DNA from: Bradyrhizobium sp. WSM3983
GTDB lineage: Bacteria > Pseudomonadota > Alphaproteobacteria > Rhizobiales > Xanthobacteraceae
Length of the DNA: 64,000 nucleotides
Assembly (NCBI RefSeq): GCF_000473045.1
Contig: NZ_AXAY01000007.1
Location: 1 to 64,000 of the forward strand
Reading direction: 5' to 3'
How positions within the stretch are numbered: the first letter of the stretch is position 1; every line of letters starts with the position of its first letter. This document shows, piece after piece, positions 44,154 through 54,327 of the stretch. Below the pieces are notes generated by a model. The model searched no databases. It was not told the DNA's origin and worked only from the letters and a program-made list of their open reading frames with translations. Position numbers and translations under genes: made by a program.

Positions 44154-45122
44154 TCAGCCGGCCTTCTTCGTCCGTGTGGTCGCGCGCACCGGCTTGTCGG
44201 CCTTCTTGGGGGCGGCCTCCTTGGCCGCGGCGTCCTTGCCGCCCTTGCCGGAGATCGGCAGCAGCATCTCGCGCTGGCCCTCGACGCATTTCTTCGGCTT
44301 CTTGGCCGTCTCCTTGGCGACCTTCGCTGCGGGGCCTGCGTCCTTCTCGCTCGCGAGGCTCTTCTTCAGCGCGTCCATCAAATTGATGACGTTGCCGCCG
44401 CTCTTCGGTGTGGACTTGACTGCCATCGGTGCGCCCGAACGCTTCTTGTTGATGAGATCGATCAGCGCGGTCTCGTAATGGTCTTCGAACAGCTCGGGCT
44501 CGAACGCGCCGGACTTCTTCTCGACGATATGCTTGGCGAGGTCGAGCATGTCCCTGGTCAGCTTGACGTCCTGGATGTCATCGAAATATTCGCTCTCGCT
44601 GCGCACCTCATAGGGGTAGCGCAGCAACGTGCCCATCAGCCCGCTCTCGAGCGGCTCGAGCGCGATGATGTGCTCGCGGTTGGTCAGCACCACGCGGCCG
44701 ATCGCGACCTTGTCCATGCTGCGGATGGTCTCGCGGATCACCGCATAGGCGTCGTGGCCGACCTTGCCGTCCGGCACGAGATAATAGGGGCGGATCAGAT
44801 AGCGGTTGTCGATGTCGGTCTTCGGCACGAACTCGTCGATCTCGATCGTATGGGTCGAGTCCAGCGCGATGTCGTCGAGCTCGTCCTTGGTGACCTCGAT
44901 GTAGGTGTCGGTGTCGACCTTGTAGCCCTTGACGATGTCCTCGGAGGTCACCTCGTCACCAGTCTCGGCGTCGACCTTCAGATACTTGATCCGGTGGCCG
45001 GTCTTGCGGTTGATCTGGTTGAACGAGACCTTCTCGGTATCCGACGTGGCCGGATACAGCGCGACCGGGCAGGTCACGAGCGAGAGACGCAGAAAACCCT
45101 TCCAATTGGCGCGGGGGGCCAT
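44154..45122 (-). CDS. ku: Ku protein of bacterial non-homologous end joining
   Basis: The 322-residue protein starts MAPRANWKGFLRLSLVTCPV and contains RIKYLKVDAETGDEV, YLVPDGKVGHDAYAVIRETI and LLRYPYEVRSESEYFDDI, typical of bacterial Ku. After about residue 255 the tail is Lys/Ala-rich, as in other rhizobial Ku proteins, and likely assists DNA binding. Ku homodimers bind broken DNA ends and recruit LigD. No ligD gene is in the window; rhizobia often have several ku copies. Confidence 0.95.
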   Translation of the reverse strand: MAPRANWKGFLRLSLVTCPVALYPATSDTEKVSFNQINRKTGHRIKYLKVDAETGDEVTSEDIVKGYKVDTDTYIEVTKDELDDIALDSTHTIEIDEFVPKTDIDNRYLIRPYYLVPDGKVGHDAYAVIRETIRSMDKVAIGRVVLTNREHIIALEPLESGLMGTLLRYPYEVRSESEYFDDIQDVKLTRDMLDLAKHIVEKKSGAFEPELFEDHYETALIDLINKKRSGAPMAVKSTPKSGGNVINLMDALKKSLASEKDAGPAAKVAKETAKKPKKCVEGQREMLLPISGKGGKDAAAKEAAPKKADKPVRATTRTKKAG

Positions 45123-45357
45123 GGGCTACTCCAAACGCAACAGGGACAGACTTATGAGGATACCATCGGGGAACAGCGAATCATACACGGCTCAGTGCGG
45201 ATTCTTGCAACTGCGTTAACCAGTCGCTGACCCTGCGGTTCTGCCCGATCCCTCGGCAAAACGCCGGAACATCAAATCGGATCAGGCGTTGGCTCAGGAC
45301 AAATGGCCGTGATGAGGTCGCGGTCATCGGAGGCGACATCCAGGGATTGAGGTCACC

Positions 45358-45513
45358 ATGGCAACCACGCGCGAGGACCGTCAGATCGTCGAAACTGCGA
45401 CCGAGGCACGCCAGGGCGAACCTGGCCCGTCGGTGGCCGCGCTGCTCGCCATCTCGACCGGGCTTGCGATCCTGATTCTTGCCGTCATCTGGTTCGTGTT
45501 CTTCCGGACCTGA
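45358..45513 (+). CDS. Small single-TM protein (51 aa)
   Basis: ATG 45358 encodes MATTREDRQIVETATEARQG then a membrane helix (VAALLAISTGLAILILAVIWF) and ends FFRT. The soluble charged N-terminus followed by a C-terminal helix suggests a tail-anchored inner-membrane protein. A short ORF missed by length filters but with plausible composition and a gag/gg region upstream. Similar small proteins occur in Bradyrhizobium. Confidence 0.65.
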   Translation: MATTREDRQIVETATEARQGEPGPSVAALLAISTGLAILILAVIWFVFFRT

Positions 45514-45673
45514 CGGTTAAATCTACGGGAAGGCCGGGCTTCCGACTCACCCGCTAACGCGGCACATTGCGCCCGCCATGCTACAGGCCTCGTCCGGTGG
45601 CATGGCGGGCGCAGTCGCGTCGGGGGCGAACACATCGTATATGACCAAAAAGTAACGCGACCGGTTCCCCGCG

Positions 45674-45690
45674 TTCATATTCAGTTCACG
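45674..45690 (+). promoter_or_regulatory. Possible response-regulator binding repeats upstream of feuP-like gene
   Basis: ttcatattcagttcacg contains three TTCA units with roughly 6-base spacing, about 55 bases before the GTG of the response-regulator gene. OmpR-class regulators often bind such direct repeats and autoregulate. The assignment is tentative. Confidence 0.3.
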
Positions 45691-45743
45691 CCGGAATTGC
45701 TCATCTGTTGCGGTGTTCATGCGGCCTATTTCTGGAGAGAAGC

Positions 45744-46415
45744 GTGCGCCTGCTCGTTGTTGAGGACGACCCCGATCTCAATCGCCAGCTCACCAAGGCG
45801 CTGACGGACGCCGGCTATGTCGTCGACCGCGCCTTCGACGGAGAGGAGGGGCACTATCTCGGCGACAACGAGCCGTATGACGCCGTGGTGCTCGATATCG
45901 GTCTGCCGAAGAAGGACGGCATCTCGGTGTTGGAGGCCTGGCGCCGCAACGGCCGCACCATGCCGGTCTTGATCCTCACTGCGCGCGACCGCTGGAGCGA
46001 CAAGGTCCAGGGTTTTGACGCCGGCGCCGACGATTACGTCGCCAAGCCGTTCCATCTGGAGGAGGTGCTGGCGCGGATCCGCGCGCTGCTGCGCCGCTCG
46101 ACCGGCCATGCCCAGAGCGAACTCAGCTGCGGCCCGGTCACGCTCGACACCCGCACCGGCCGGGTCAGCGTCTCCGGCAATCCGGTCAAGATGACCTCGC
46201 ACGAATATCGGCTTCTGGCCTACCTGATGCACCATTCGGGGCGCGTCGTGTCGCGCACCGAGCTGGTCGAGCATCTCTACGACCAGGATTTTGACCGGGA
46301 CTCCAATACGATCGAGGTCTTCGTCGGCCGCATCCGCAAGAAGCTCGACGTCGACATCATCCAGACCGTCCGCGGCCTCGGCTATCTCCTGACCCCGCCG
46401 GCCCCGGGCGCCTGA
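45744..46415 (+). CDS. OmpR-class response regulator (FeuP/PhoP-like)
   Basis: GTG 45744, preceded by ggagagaag, gives 223 residues. The receiver domain has VRLLVVEDD, phospho-acceptor Asp51 (VLDIGLPKKDG) and Lys101 (YVAKPF). The winged-helix C-terminus has SHEYRLLAYLMHHSGRVVSR and NTIEVFVGRIRKKL. The sequence closely follows FeuP of rhizobia, which with FeuQ controls envelope and cyclic-glucan export genes. The upstream ATG frame start at 45708 gives Cys-rich residues without conservation. The cognate kinase follows after 58 bases. Confidence 0.92.
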   Translation: MRLLVVEDDPDLNRQLTKALTDAGYVVDRAFDGEEGHYLGDNEPYDAVVLDIGLPKKDGISVLEAWRRNGRTMPVLILTARDRWSDKVQGFDAGADDYVAKPFHLEEVLARIRALLRRSTGHAQSELSCGPVTLDTRTGRVSVSGNPVKMTSHEYRLLAYLMHHSGRVVSRTELVEHLYDQDFDRDSNTIEVFVGRIRKKLDVDIIQTVRGLGYLLTPPAPGA

Positions 46416-46473
46416 GGGGTCCTTCGAAGCATCTTGGCTTGACGGGCGGCCCGACACGGGCCTTGGTCCGGTC

Positions 46474-47898
46474 ATGACCGCCGACGCCATGCCGCCACCT
46501 CGCGCCTCCGGGATCATTCCGATGCCCGCCAGCTCGCTTGCCAACCGACTGTTCCTGTCGGCGACCGCCTGGCTCGTGGTGATCCTGGCCATCACGGGTG
46601 TCGTGCTGTCGTCGGTCTACAAGAACGCGAGCGAACGCGCCTTCGATCGCCGGCTCAACCTCTATCTCCGCACCCTGATCGCCGAGGTCGCGACCCCCGA
46701 CGAGCCGCCGGACCGTCAGTTCCAGTCGCTCGGCGAGCCCCTGTTCGAGCTGCCGCTGTCCGGCTGGTACTGGCAGATCACGCGCACCGACACGGAGAAG
46801 CCGGAGGTACGGTCCTCGCGCTCGCTCTGGGACAAGAAGCTGCCGAAGCTGGAAGACCGGGGCACCGAGCTCACCGCAGCCGGCATTCGCCTCGCTTATG
46901 TTGACGGGCCGGAAGGGCAGAATTTGCGCATGGTCGAGCGCCCCGTCGATCTCGGCGCCGACGGCAAATATCTGGTCAGCGTCGCCGGCGACGACACCGA
47001 GATTTTCGACGAGACGCGGAGCTTTGATTACTATCTCGGCGGCACCTTCACTGCGCTCGGTGTCGTGCTGCTGCTGACCACCGTGTTCCAGGTCCGCTTC
47101 GGCCTCGCGCCGCTCAAGCGCATCTCGGAATCGATCGCCGACATCCGATCGGGGCGGGCGGAGCGGCTCGAGGGCGAATTCCCGGTCGAGATCGCGCCGC
47201 TGGCACGCGAGACCAACGCGCTGATCGACGCCAATCGCGAGATCGTGGAGCGGGCGCGCACCCATGTCGGCAATCTCGCCCACGCGATCAAGACGCCACT
47301 GTCGGTGATCGTCAACGAGGCCGGTTCGCACGCCGCCGATCCGTTCGCGGCCAAGGTGATGGAGCAGGCGGACGTGATGCGTAACCAGCTCGCCCATCAT
47401 CTGGAACGCGCCCGCATGGCGGCCAGGGTCTCGGTCGTCGGCACCGTGACGGAGGTTGCGCCCGCCATCGAAGCGTTGCGGCGAACCATGGAGAAGATCC
47501 ACCGCGGCCGCGGCATTGCCGTCGAGGCCAAGGCCGATCCGTCGGCGAAATTCCGCGGCGAGCGGCAGGATCTGGAGGAGATGGTCGGCAACCTCGTCGA
47601 CAATGCCTGCAAATGGGCGGCGTCGCGCGTCTTCATCGAAGTGTTGGTGGAGGCACCGACCCAGGCCGGCGCAGGCCCCAGGCTGCGGCTCATCGTCGAT
47701 GACGACGGGCGCGGCCTGTCGGAGGCCGAGCGCGCCCAGGTCTCCCGGCGCGGCCAGCGGCTCGATGAGTCCAAGCCGGGCTCGGGGCTCGGCCTGTCGA
47801 TCGTGACCGACCTCGCCGCGCTCTATGGCGGGAGCCTTTCGCTCGGCAGCGCACCGATCGGAGGCCTGCGGGCCGAGCTGGTGTTGCCGGGAATATAA
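46474..47898 (+). CDS. Sensor histidine kinase (FeuQ-like)
   Basis: The 474-residue protein has a first membrane helix at about residues 28-48 (ATAWLVVILAITGVVLSS), a periplasmic domain of ~140 residues and a second helix near 190-210. A HAMP-like segment, His270 in VGNLAHAIKTPLSV and an ATPase domain with MVGNLVDNACKW, DDDGRGLSEAE and GSGLGLSIVTDLAA follow. The HAIKTP H-box and pairing with the preceding regulator match FeuQ/PhoQ-type kinases. The start may be one of two Met codons (46474 or 46522) before the first helix. Confidence 0.9.
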   Translation: MTADAMPPPRASGIIPMPASSLANRLFLSATAWLVVILAITGVVLSSVYKNASERAFDRRLNLYLRTLIAEVATPDEPPDRQFQSLGEPLFELPLSGWYWQITRTDTEKPEVRSSRSLWDKKLPKLEDRGTELTAAGIRLAYVDGPEGQNLRMVERPVDLGADGKYLVSVAGDDTEIFDETRSFDYYLGGTFTALGVVLLLTTVFQVRFGLAPLKRISESIADIRSGRAERLEGEFPVEIAPLARETNALIDANREIVERARTHVGNLAHAIKTPLSVIVNEAGSHAADPFAAKVMEQADVMRNQLAHHLERARMAARVSVVGTVTEVAPAIEALRRTMEKIHRGRGIAVEAKADPSAKFRGERQDLEEMVGNLVDNACKWAASRVFIEVLVEAPTQAGAGPRLRLIVDDDGRGLSEAERAQVSRRGQRLDESKPGSGLGLSIVTDLAALYGGSLSLGSAPIGGLRAELVLPGI

Positions 47899-48047
47899 TC
47901 CTCTGATCCTGCACGATTATTTGGGCTTGCGGGTCAAACCGGCGGTATTCGGAGCGACTTCCTCAACGGCTTCTTAAGGCGCGCCCACCTATGATCGTGG
48001 GAGGACGCATCCTACGTCCACCATTTTACCGTGCATCACCCGGGCGC

Positions 48048-49451
48048 ATGAGCCAGACATCGATCGAGCGGCTGAGGGAATATCTCGCGCAGCTCCCGCC
48101 GCAGGCGCAGGCGCTGCTGATGCGGGAGTTCGAGCGCGCGCTCGAGCGCGGCCAGGACACCGCGGTGGCAACCCTCGTGCTCGAGCAGCTGCGCAAGATC
48201 GTGCGCAAGACCGAGGCCGACGAAGCCCCGCCGCCGCGCACCGACGACCTGTCGCGGTTGCTGTTCCAGGTGCTGGAACCGTTCCTGGTCGAGGCCGGTG
48301 CCCCAACCAGGGTCGGACAGATCCGCCGCTCCTCGCTACATCCGATCTGGCAATGGCTCGGCCGCGATGGCGCCCCGAACAAGATCAACGAATTCGAGGT
48401 GTCGCTGGCGCGCATGCCGACTGCAGATAGTGTGGGGCAGGTCGAGGCGCTGGCGCTGAAGCTTCAGGTCGTAGCCGCGGACGCCATCTTCGAGCTGACG
48501 GGGCCAGGCGGCGGCGACAAGTCGCGTGCGCTCGCCCGCGTCGGTCCCCCCAGCGTGATCGAGGACCTCTATTCGATCGGCGCGGTGCTCGGGGTTCGCG
48601 AGGCCATCGGCACGCTCAATGAAAAGCTGCCGCGCTTCCTGCGCGCGTTCGGCGATCCCCAGATCGCCTCGGTGACCGCTGCGCTCAACATTCCCGTGCT
48701 CCAGACCCCGCAAATGCTGCCATTTGCACTGTCGGTGGTGGTCCAGCGCATGACCGCGCCGTGGCAGATCATTCGCCTCGCCATCAAGATTGCCGCATCC
48801 GACGACGAGATCCGCGTCGCGGCAACGCCTTATGGCGTTGCCGTCACGATAGCCCTGCACGACCTGGCCCGCGTAGCCGCCAATCTGCGCATGGACATCA
48901 AGCGCGGCCATTTCGAGACCGTCGCCGACAATCTCAAGGCGCTGCATGACGGCGCCCGTGGCCTGCGCACCGAGCTCGACCTGCGCAACGATTCCGCCTG
49001 GGGCAAGCAGCTGACCTCGATCCGGGCCGACATCTCGAACGCGCTGCAGTCCGAGATCGACAGCGTTCCCGGCCGCGTCCGCCGCATCCTGCGCCAGCGC
49101 CCCGAGAAGGACATTCCGCCGGGCGCGCGGATCGACAGCACCGAAGTCGAGGAAACCGTGGCGCTGATCGATTTCGTCGCAACCTGCCGCAATTATGCCA
49201 GCGAGCTCGCGATCAACGAGGTGACGCTGCGTACCTATTCCGACCTCCAGCAATATGTGGAGCGGTCGACCGAGCAGCTGGTGCAGTCGCTGCGCGCCGC
49301 CGATCACAAGGTCCGCACCTACCGGCAGCAGCAGGTGCAGGCCGCGATCCGCTTCTGCCAGGTGCTGTTTGGCGACGATTATGCCTCGCTGATGAGCCGC
49401 GCCGCAGAGAATGCGGCGACGGGCGAGCGCAAATCGACCCGGGCAAGCTGA
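48048..49451 (+). CDS. Conserved hypothetical protein
   Basis: ATG 48048 begins MSQTSIERLREYLAQLPPQA; the 467-residue product is soluble and almost wholly helical, with charged helices (ARELMREF-like repeats) and LHDGARGLRTELDLRNDSAW, RRILRQRPEKDIPPGARIDS in the C-terminal half. I recognise it as a protein commonly found in Rhizobiales but without a domain name. An upstream in-frame ATG at 47991 would add 19 residues with no clear support. It follows the FeuQ-like gene after 149 bases and may be part of its regulon. Confidence 0.8.
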   Translation: MSQTSIERLREYLAQLPPQAQALLMREFERALERGQDTAVATLVLEQLRKIVRKTEADEAPPPRTDDLSRLLFQVLEPFLVEAGAPTRVGQIRRSSLHPIWQWLGRDGAPNKINEFEVSLARMPTADSVGQVEALALKLQVVAADAIFELTGPGGGDKSRALARVGPPSVIEDLYSIGAVLGVREAIGTLNEKLPRFLRAFGDPQIASVTAALNIPVLQTPQMLPFALSVVVQRMTAPWQIIRLAIKIAASDDEIRVAATPYGVAVTIALHDLARVAANLRMDIKRGHFETVADNLKALHDGARGLRTELDLRNDSAWGKQLTSIRADISNALQSEIDSVPGRVRRILRQRPEKDIPPGARIDSTEVEETVALIDFVATCRNYASELAINEVTLRTYSDLQQYVERSTEQLVQSLRAADHKVRTYRQQQVQAAIRFCQVLFGDDYASLMSRAAENAATGERKSTRAS

Positions 49452-49485
49452 TCCAAGCGCATCTTTTCGTGATCACAATTTGAGG

Positions 49486-49514
49486 TTGACGCTGCCGGTT
49501 GTGGGCCCTACGGT
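49486..49514 (+). promoter_or_regulatory. Candidate sigma-70 promoter
   Basis: TTGACG (49486-49491) and TACGGT (49509-49514) are exactly 17 bases apart. Transcription would start near 49521, about 30 bases before the ATG of the 89-residue gene. Confidence 0.5.
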
Positions 49515-49551
49515 CCCCGTGCAAGCTTCTGGAATTTCTATTTGTGGGCGC

Positions 49552-49821
49552 ATGAAACCCGTTATCAGCTCCATCGAAATTGAAAACCGCGTCATTGTTG
49601 CCAAATATCAAAGGCTAATGGTCGGCGCGAAGATGGTCCTGGTCGAAAAGGCAAGCGGTCGGCAACTGCCTGAGACCGTCACCAGGGTTGCATCGCCCGT
49701 TCCCGTCGGGGCGTTGCGGATCAGATTGCCTGAGGCAATCGAGCCGGGAACATACTTCCTGAAGGCCTTCAACGGGCATGGCGAGGATGCGGCTCAAAGC
49801 GTGGACTTCGAGATCGGCTAA
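49552..49821 (+). CDS. Small beta-rich hypothetical protein (89 aa)
   Basis: ATG 49552 begins MKPVISSIEIENRVIVAKYQ and continues with VGALRIRLPEAIEPGTYFLK and SVDFEIG. Alternating hydrophobic residues and PG turns suggest a small Ig-like or IPT-like beta sandwich. The base composition is lower in GC than the neighbours. A good promoter candidate lies just upstream, while the longer open frame to the left overlaps the preceding gene and reads as Arg/Pro-rich. Function unknown. Confidence 0.6.
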   Translation: MKPVISSIEIENRVIVAKYQRLMVGAKMVLVEKASGRQLPETVTRVASPVPVGALRIRLPEAIEPGTYFLKAFNGHGEDAAQSVDFEIG

Positions 49822-49952
49822 GCCGTTGGATTTTCACCATTTCGGGACTATGTGCGCTCGCGCCAAATTGACAATTGTCAATTGCCGCATCATCCGGCCG
49901 TGGTGTAAAGCCACCTACAGGCGCGGCTCGCGCGCCGCCGGAAGCTTGCCAG

Positions 49953-51068
49953 ATGACGCTATGGTTCGTGTTCGCGCTGATGACGGTCGCGGCGATATTC
50001 GCCGTGCTCTGGCCGCTCGGCCGTGGCGCGAGTCCTGACAATCAAGGCAGCGAGGTTGCGGTCTACAAGGATCAACTGGCCGAGATCGAGCGTGATCTCG
50101 CGGCAGGACTGATCGCCGCACCGGAGGCCGAGGCGGCGCGCGTCGAGATCAGCCGCAGGCTCCTCGCCGCCGCCGGCAGCGAGTCTGCGCTTTCGCCGAC
50201 ATCCAGTCTGAAATGGCGTCGCGCGGCTGCCGCGCTGGCGCTGGTCGGCCTGCCCCTGGTGGCGGCCGCGATCTACGTTCCGCTCGGCTCGCCGGCGCTT
50301 CACGACTTTCCGCTGGCGCAGCGGGAGCGCGGAGCGGGGCAGGGCATGGCGCAGTCGCTGGAGAACCTCGTGGTGCAGGTCCAGCAACATCTGGAAAAAA
50401 ATCCGACCGACGGCCGCGGCTGGAATGTGCTCGCGCCGGTGCTGGAGCGGCTTGGCCGCTTCGACGAGGCCGTGCGCGCCTATCGCAACTCGATCACCTA
50501 TAACGGCGAAAGCGCGGAGCGCCGCTCCGATCTCGGCGAGGCGATCACGGCTGCCGCCAGCGGCGTGGTGACGGCGGAAGCCAAAACCGAGCTCGAGCGC
50601 GCGCATGCGCTCAACGCCGACGATCCCAAGGCAAACTACTTCCTCGGGCTCGCCGCCGAGCAGGACGGCCGCAAGGATGATGCGGCCAATATCTGGCGCG
50701 CGCTGCTGGCGAAAGCACCGGCGGATGCGCCGTGGCGGCCTCTGGTGCAGACCTCGCTCGCGAGGGTCGGCGGTGGCGGCGTGACGATGCCGGCGCTGTC
50801 CGACGAGACCATCGCAGCGTCCAAGGAGATGAACGACGGCGATCGCAACGCGATGATCCGCAGCATGGTCGAACGTCTCGCCACGCGCCTCAAGCAGAAC
50901 GGCGACGATGTCGAGGGTTGGCTGCGTCTGGTGCGCGCCTATCTGGTGATGGGCGATCGCGACAAGGCGCTGGGCGCCTCGACCGACGCCCGCCAGGCGG
51001 TCGCCAAAAATTCCGAGCGGCTGCGCCAGCTCAACGAAGGCCTCAAGACTCTCGGACTCGACGGATGA
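49953..51068 (+). CDS. ccmI: Cytochrome c maturation protein CcmI (CycH)
   Basis: ATG 49953 gives 371 residues: one helix ([20 protein letters not shown]), the cytosolic loop with [20 protein letters not shown], and a second helix ([19 protein letters not shown]). A periplasmic TPR domain contains [20 protein letters not shown] and [20 protein letters not shown]. CcmI chaperones apocytochrome c and hands it to the CcmFH haem lyase. It is the first gene of ccmI-ccmE-ccmF-ccmH. The start was chosen over the upstream open frame because the helix begins right after it. Confidence 0.93.
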   Translation: MTLWFVFALMTVAAIFAVLWPLGRGASPDNQGSEVAVYKDQLAEIERDLAAGLIAAPEAEAARVEISRRLLAAAGSESALSPTSSLKWRRAAAALALVGLPLVAAAIYVPLGSPALHDFPLAQRERGAGQGMAQSLENLVVQVQQHLEKNPTDGRGWNVLAPVLERLGRFDEAVRAYRNSITYNGESAERRSDLGEAITAAASGVVTAEAKTELERAHALNADDPKANYFLGLAAEQDGRKDDAANIWRALLAKAPADAPWRPLVQTSLARVGGGGVTMPALSDETIAASKEMNDGDRNAMIRSMVERLATRLKQNGDDVEGWLRLVRAYLVMGDRDKALGASTDARQAVAKNSERLRQLNEGLKTLGLDG

Positions 51069-51105
51069 CAGTCGCAGCACGAGACGAGCGGAGAACGGAT
51101 ACGCC

Positions 51106-51651
51106 ATGACGCGCAAGCAGCGACGTATGACCATCATCGGCGGCTCGCTCGCCGTGCTCGCGCTCGCAGCCGCGCTGGTGCTCAATGCCTTGCGCGACTC
51201 CATCGTGTTCTTCTCGACGCCGACCATGGTGGCCGAAAAGCACGTCCAGCCCGGCAAGCGTTTTCGCCTCGGCGGCCTGGTGCAGCCGGGCTCGCTCCAG
51301 CGCGGCGACAATCTCGCGGTGACGTTTGAAGTGGCCGACGGCGGTGCCAAGTTGCCCGTCGCCTACAAGGGCATCCTGCCCGATCTCTTCCGTGAAGGGC
51401 AGGGCGTCGTCGCCGAAGGCGCGCTCGATGCCAACGGTGTGTTCAAGGCCGACACCGTGCTCGCCAAGCACGACGAGACCTACATGCCCAAGGATGTTGC
51501 CGATGCCCTGAAGAAGCAGGGGCACTGGAAGGACGATTACGGCGCCAAAGCTTCTGGTGACACCAAGCCTTCTGGTAACCCCAAGCCTTCTAGTGACGCA
51601 AAGCCTTCGGCGACAACGGCGCAGGGCAATTCGCAGGGAGCGGTGCGGTGA
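51106..51651 (+). CDS. ccmE: Cytochrome c maturation haem chaperone CcmE
   Basis: The 181-residue protein has an N-terminal helix ([20 protein letters not shown]) and the OB-fold domain with [18 protein letters not shown]. The haem-binding His122 sits in [11 protein letters not shown], with Tyr126 as the axial ligand. CcmE carries covalently bound haem in the periplasm from CcmC to CcmF. The C-terminus, normally variable, holds four 18-base repeats coding K-(A/P)-S-(G/S)-x-x. Its stop overlaps the ccmF start. Confidence 0.96.
   Translation: MTRKQRRMTIIGGSLAVLALAAALVLNALRDSIVFFSTPTMVAEKHVQPGKRFRLGGLVQPGSLQRGDNLAVTFEVADGGAKLPVAYKGILPDLFREGQGVVAEGALDANGVFKADTVLAKHDETYMPKDVADALKKQGHWKDDYGAKASGDTKPSGNPKPSSDAKPSATTAQGNSQGAVR
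51547..51618 (+). repeat. Four 18-bp tandem repeats in the ccmE tail
   Basis: Units at 51547, 51565, 51583 and 51601 each encode Lys-(Ala/Pro)-Ser followed by three small polar residues (ASGDTK-like). The DNA units share aagccttct and differ at the ends. The tail lies after the conserved CcmE domain, so copy number can vary without affecting haem binding. Confidence 0.8.
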
Positions 51652-53630
51652 TCGCGGAAGCCGGACATTACGCGCTGGTGCTGGCGCTCGCGCTGGCGCT
51701 GATCCAGTCCTTCGTGCCGATGATCGGCGCGCGCTTGCGCGATCCCGCGCTGATGAACGTGGCGCGCTCCACCGCGCTGGCCCAGCTCCTGTTCGTCGGC
51801 GCGTCGTTCATCGCGCTGGTGACGTTGCACGTGAACTCGGATTTCTCGGTCGCCAATGTCTACGAGAACTCCCACTCCATGAAGCCGTTGATCTACAAGA
51901 TCACCGGGGTGTGGGGAAACCATGAAGGCTCGATGCTGCTGTGGGTGTCGATCCTGGCACTGTTCGGCGGTCTCGTTGCCGCCTTCGGCAACAATCTGCC
52001 GCTGTCGCTGCGCGCGCATGTGCTCGCGGTTCAGGCCTGGATTGCGAGCGCCTTCTATCTCTTCATCCTGATCACCTCGAACCCATTCCTGCGCATCGTC
52101 AATCCGCCGATCGAGGGCCGCGATCTCAATCCGGTGCTTCAGGACATCGGTCTCGCCGTGCATCCGCCGATGCTCTATCTCGGCTATGTCGGCTTCTCGA
52201 TCTCGTTCTCGTTCGCGATCGCGGCGCTGATCGAGGGGCGGATCGATGCAGCCTGGGCGCGCTGGGTGCGGCCGTGGACGCTGGTCGCCTGGATCTTCCT
52301 GACGCTCGGGATCGCGATGGGCTCCTACTGGGCCTATTACGAGCTCGGCTGGGGCGGCTGGTGGTTCTGGGACCCGGTCGAGAACGCCTCGCTGATGCCG
52401 TGGCTCGCCGGCACGGCGCTGCTGCATTCGGCGCTGGTGATGGAGAAGCGCAACGCGCTGAAGGTCTGGACCATCCTTCTTTCGATCCTGACCTTCTCGC
52501 TGTCGCTGCTCGGCACTTTCCTGGTGCGCTCGGGTGTCATCACCTCCGTGCACACCTTCGCCAACGATCCGACCCGCGGCGTGTTCATTCTCCTGATCCT
52601 CTGCCTGTTCATCGGCGGCAGCCTGTTGCTGTTCGCGGGACGCGCGACCTCGTTGAAGCAGGGTGGCCTGTTCGCGCCGATCTCGCGCGAGGGCGCTCTG
52701 GTGCTGAACAATTTGCTGCTGACGGTGGCCTGCGCGGTCGTGCTGTTCGGAACGCTCTATCCGCTGGCGATGGAAGTGCTGGCCGATTTCAAAATGTCGG
52801 TCGGGGCGCCGTTCTACAATCTCACCTTCGCCCCGCTGTTCGCATTGCTGCTGCTCGCGGTACCGTTCGGGCCCATGCTGGCGTGGAAACGAGGCGACCT
52901 GCTCGGCGTCACTCAGCGTCTGCTCGCGGCGGGCGTCGCCGGCCTCGTCTTGATCGCCATTGTTTGGGCCTGGACGCGTGGCGGCAGCGCGCTGGCGCCG
53001 TTGGCAATCGGGCTTGGCGTCTTCGTCATCGCCGGCGCCGTGACCGATCTGGCCGAACGAACCGGCCTGTTCCGCCTGCCGCTCGCGACGACGCTGCACC
53101 GCGCCCGCGGTTTGCCGCGCTCGGCCTGGGGCGCCGCGTTTGCGCATGCCGGTCTCGGCGTTGCCCTTATCGGCATTGTCTGCGAGACCACCTGGAACAG
53201 CGAATATATCGCGACCATGAAGCCCAACGACGTTGCGCAGGTCGCCGGATATGATCTGAAGCTCGACGGTCTGCTCGAGCGGCAGGGGCCGAACTACCGC
53301 GAGATGATTGCCCAGTTCAACGTCAGTGGGGGCGGCGAAGCGCTCAGCGTCATGACGCCGTCGAAGCGCAGCTTCACCACGCGCGGCTCCTCCACCACCG
53401 AGGCTGCGCTGCTGACCCGCGGCGCGAGTCAGCTCTACATCTCGCTCGGCGATGTTACCGCCGAAGGCGCGATCGCCGTGCGCATCTATCACAAGCCGTT
53501 GGTGCTCATGATCTGGTGGGGCCCTGTGCTGATGGCGTTCGGCGGCGTGCTGTCGCTGTCCGACCGGCGCCTGCGGGTCGGTGCGCCGAAGCCGGCGCGG
53601 ACCAAGCAACGCCTGCAACCTGCGGAGTGA
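51648..53630 (+). CDS. ccmF: Cytochrome c haem lyase subunit CcmF
   Basis: The 660-residue membrane protein has about fifteen helices and the haem-handling motif [33 protein letters not shown] in loop 2 and [11 protein letters not shown] complete the pattern of the ABC-independent haem-handling superfamily. CcmF receives haem from CcmE and, with CcmH, attaches it to apocytochrome c. Start (GTG 51648) overlaps the ccmE stop by four bases, and ccmH begins four bases after its stop. Confidence 0.97.
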   Translation: MIAEAGHYALVLALALALIQSFVPMIGARLRDPALMNVARSTALAQLLFVGASFIALVTLHVNSDFSVANVYENSHSMKPLIYKITGVWGNHEGSMLLWVSILALFGGLVAAFGNNLPLSLRAHVLAVQAWIASAFYLFILITSNPFLRIVNPPIEGRDLNPVLQDIGLAVHPPMLYLGYVGFSISFSFAIAALIEGRIDAAWARWVRPWTLVAWIFLTLGIAMGSYWAYYELGWGGWWFWDPVENASLMPWLAGTALLHSALVMEKRNALKVWTILLSILTFSLSLLGTFLVRSGVITSVHTFANDPTRGVFILLILCLFIGGSLLLFAGRATSLKQGGLFAPISREGALVLNNLLLTVACAVVLFGTLYPLAMEVLADFKMSVGAPFYNLTFAPLFALLLLAVPFGPMLAWKRGDLLGVTQRLLAAGVAGLVLIAIVWAWTRGGSALAPLAIGLGVFVIAGAVTDLAERTGLFRLPLATTLHRARGLPRSAWGAAFAHAGLGVALIGIVCETTWNSEYIATMKPNDVAQVAGYDLKLDGLLERQGPNYREMIAQFNVSGGGEALSVMTPSKRSFTTRGSSTTEAALLTRGASQLYISLGDVTAEGAIAVRIYHKPLVLMIWWGPVLMAFGGVLSLSDRRLRVGAPKPARTKQRLQPAE

Positions 53631-53634
53631 CGCG

Positions 53635-54117
53635 ATGCGCCGGAGAATGTCCGCGATCGTCGCGCTGGTGCTGCTGGCCATGCCGGCGGTGCATGCCGTG
53701 CAGCCCGACGAGATCATGTCGGATCCCGCGAGGGAGGCGCGCGCGCGCGACCTGTCGCGCGAGCTGCGCTGCATGGTCTGCCAGAACCAGTCGATCGACG
53801 ATTCCGATGCCCCACTCGCGCGCGATCTGCGGCTTCTCGTGCGCGAGCGGATCGCGGCCGGCGACAGCAACTCTCAGGTGCTCGACTTCCTGGTCGCGCG
53901 CTACGGCGAGTTCGTGCTGCTGAAGCCGCGCTTCGAACGGCAGACCATGCTGCTGTGGCTGCTCGCGCCGCTGCTGCTGGCCGGCGGTGGCTTTGCGCTG
54001 TGGCGGCAAAACCGACGCCGCGCGCAGGTCGGTGCAGATGTACCGCTGCCGCCGCTCACGCCCGACGAACAGACGCGGCTCGCCGCGTTGATGTCAGACG
54101 ATGCGACATCTCGCTAG
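53635..54117 (+). CDS. ccmH: Cytochrome c maturation thioredoxin-like CcmH (CycL)
   Basis: ATG 53635, with ggag upstream, gives 160 residues: signal peptide (MSAIVALVLLAMPAVHA), a periplasmic domain with the redox motif RCMVCQNQSIDDSDAPLARD, and one membrane helix (QTMLLWLLAPLLLAGGGFAL). CcmH reduces apocytochrome c thiols and forms the lyase with CcmF. It is last in the ccm operon; the next gene, degP, begins 210 bases later with its own control region. Confidence 0.95.
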   Translation: MRRRMSAIVALVLLAMPAVHAVQPDEIMSDPAREARARDLSRELRCMVCQNQSIDDSDAPLARDLRLLVRERIAAGDSNSQVLDFLVARYGEFVLLKPRFERQTMLLWLLAPLLLAGGGFALWRQNRRRAQVGADVPLPPLTPDEQTRLAALMSDDATSR

Positions 54118-54327
54118 AGCCGCGCGGCGCCTGTCGCCGGAACCTTGTTAAGTTCCTGTACGATTGCGACTTTTGGCCTGCGTTAAACTGCCGCATCGCG
54201 GAGCATCCTTCATTACAAAAGTTTAACCCCGCAGCCAGCGCGCGGTAAGGCGCAAGTCCCCATGTTCAGGTTCGCAAGGTGCCGCCATCTGGCACCAAAT
54301 GGATTTCAAGGCCCTGGAGACCTCTGC

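Noticed and set aside
51537..53870. 777-codon open frame antisense to ccmF
   Set aside because: Arg/Gln/His-rich shadow of ccmF, which has all expected motifs on the forward strand.
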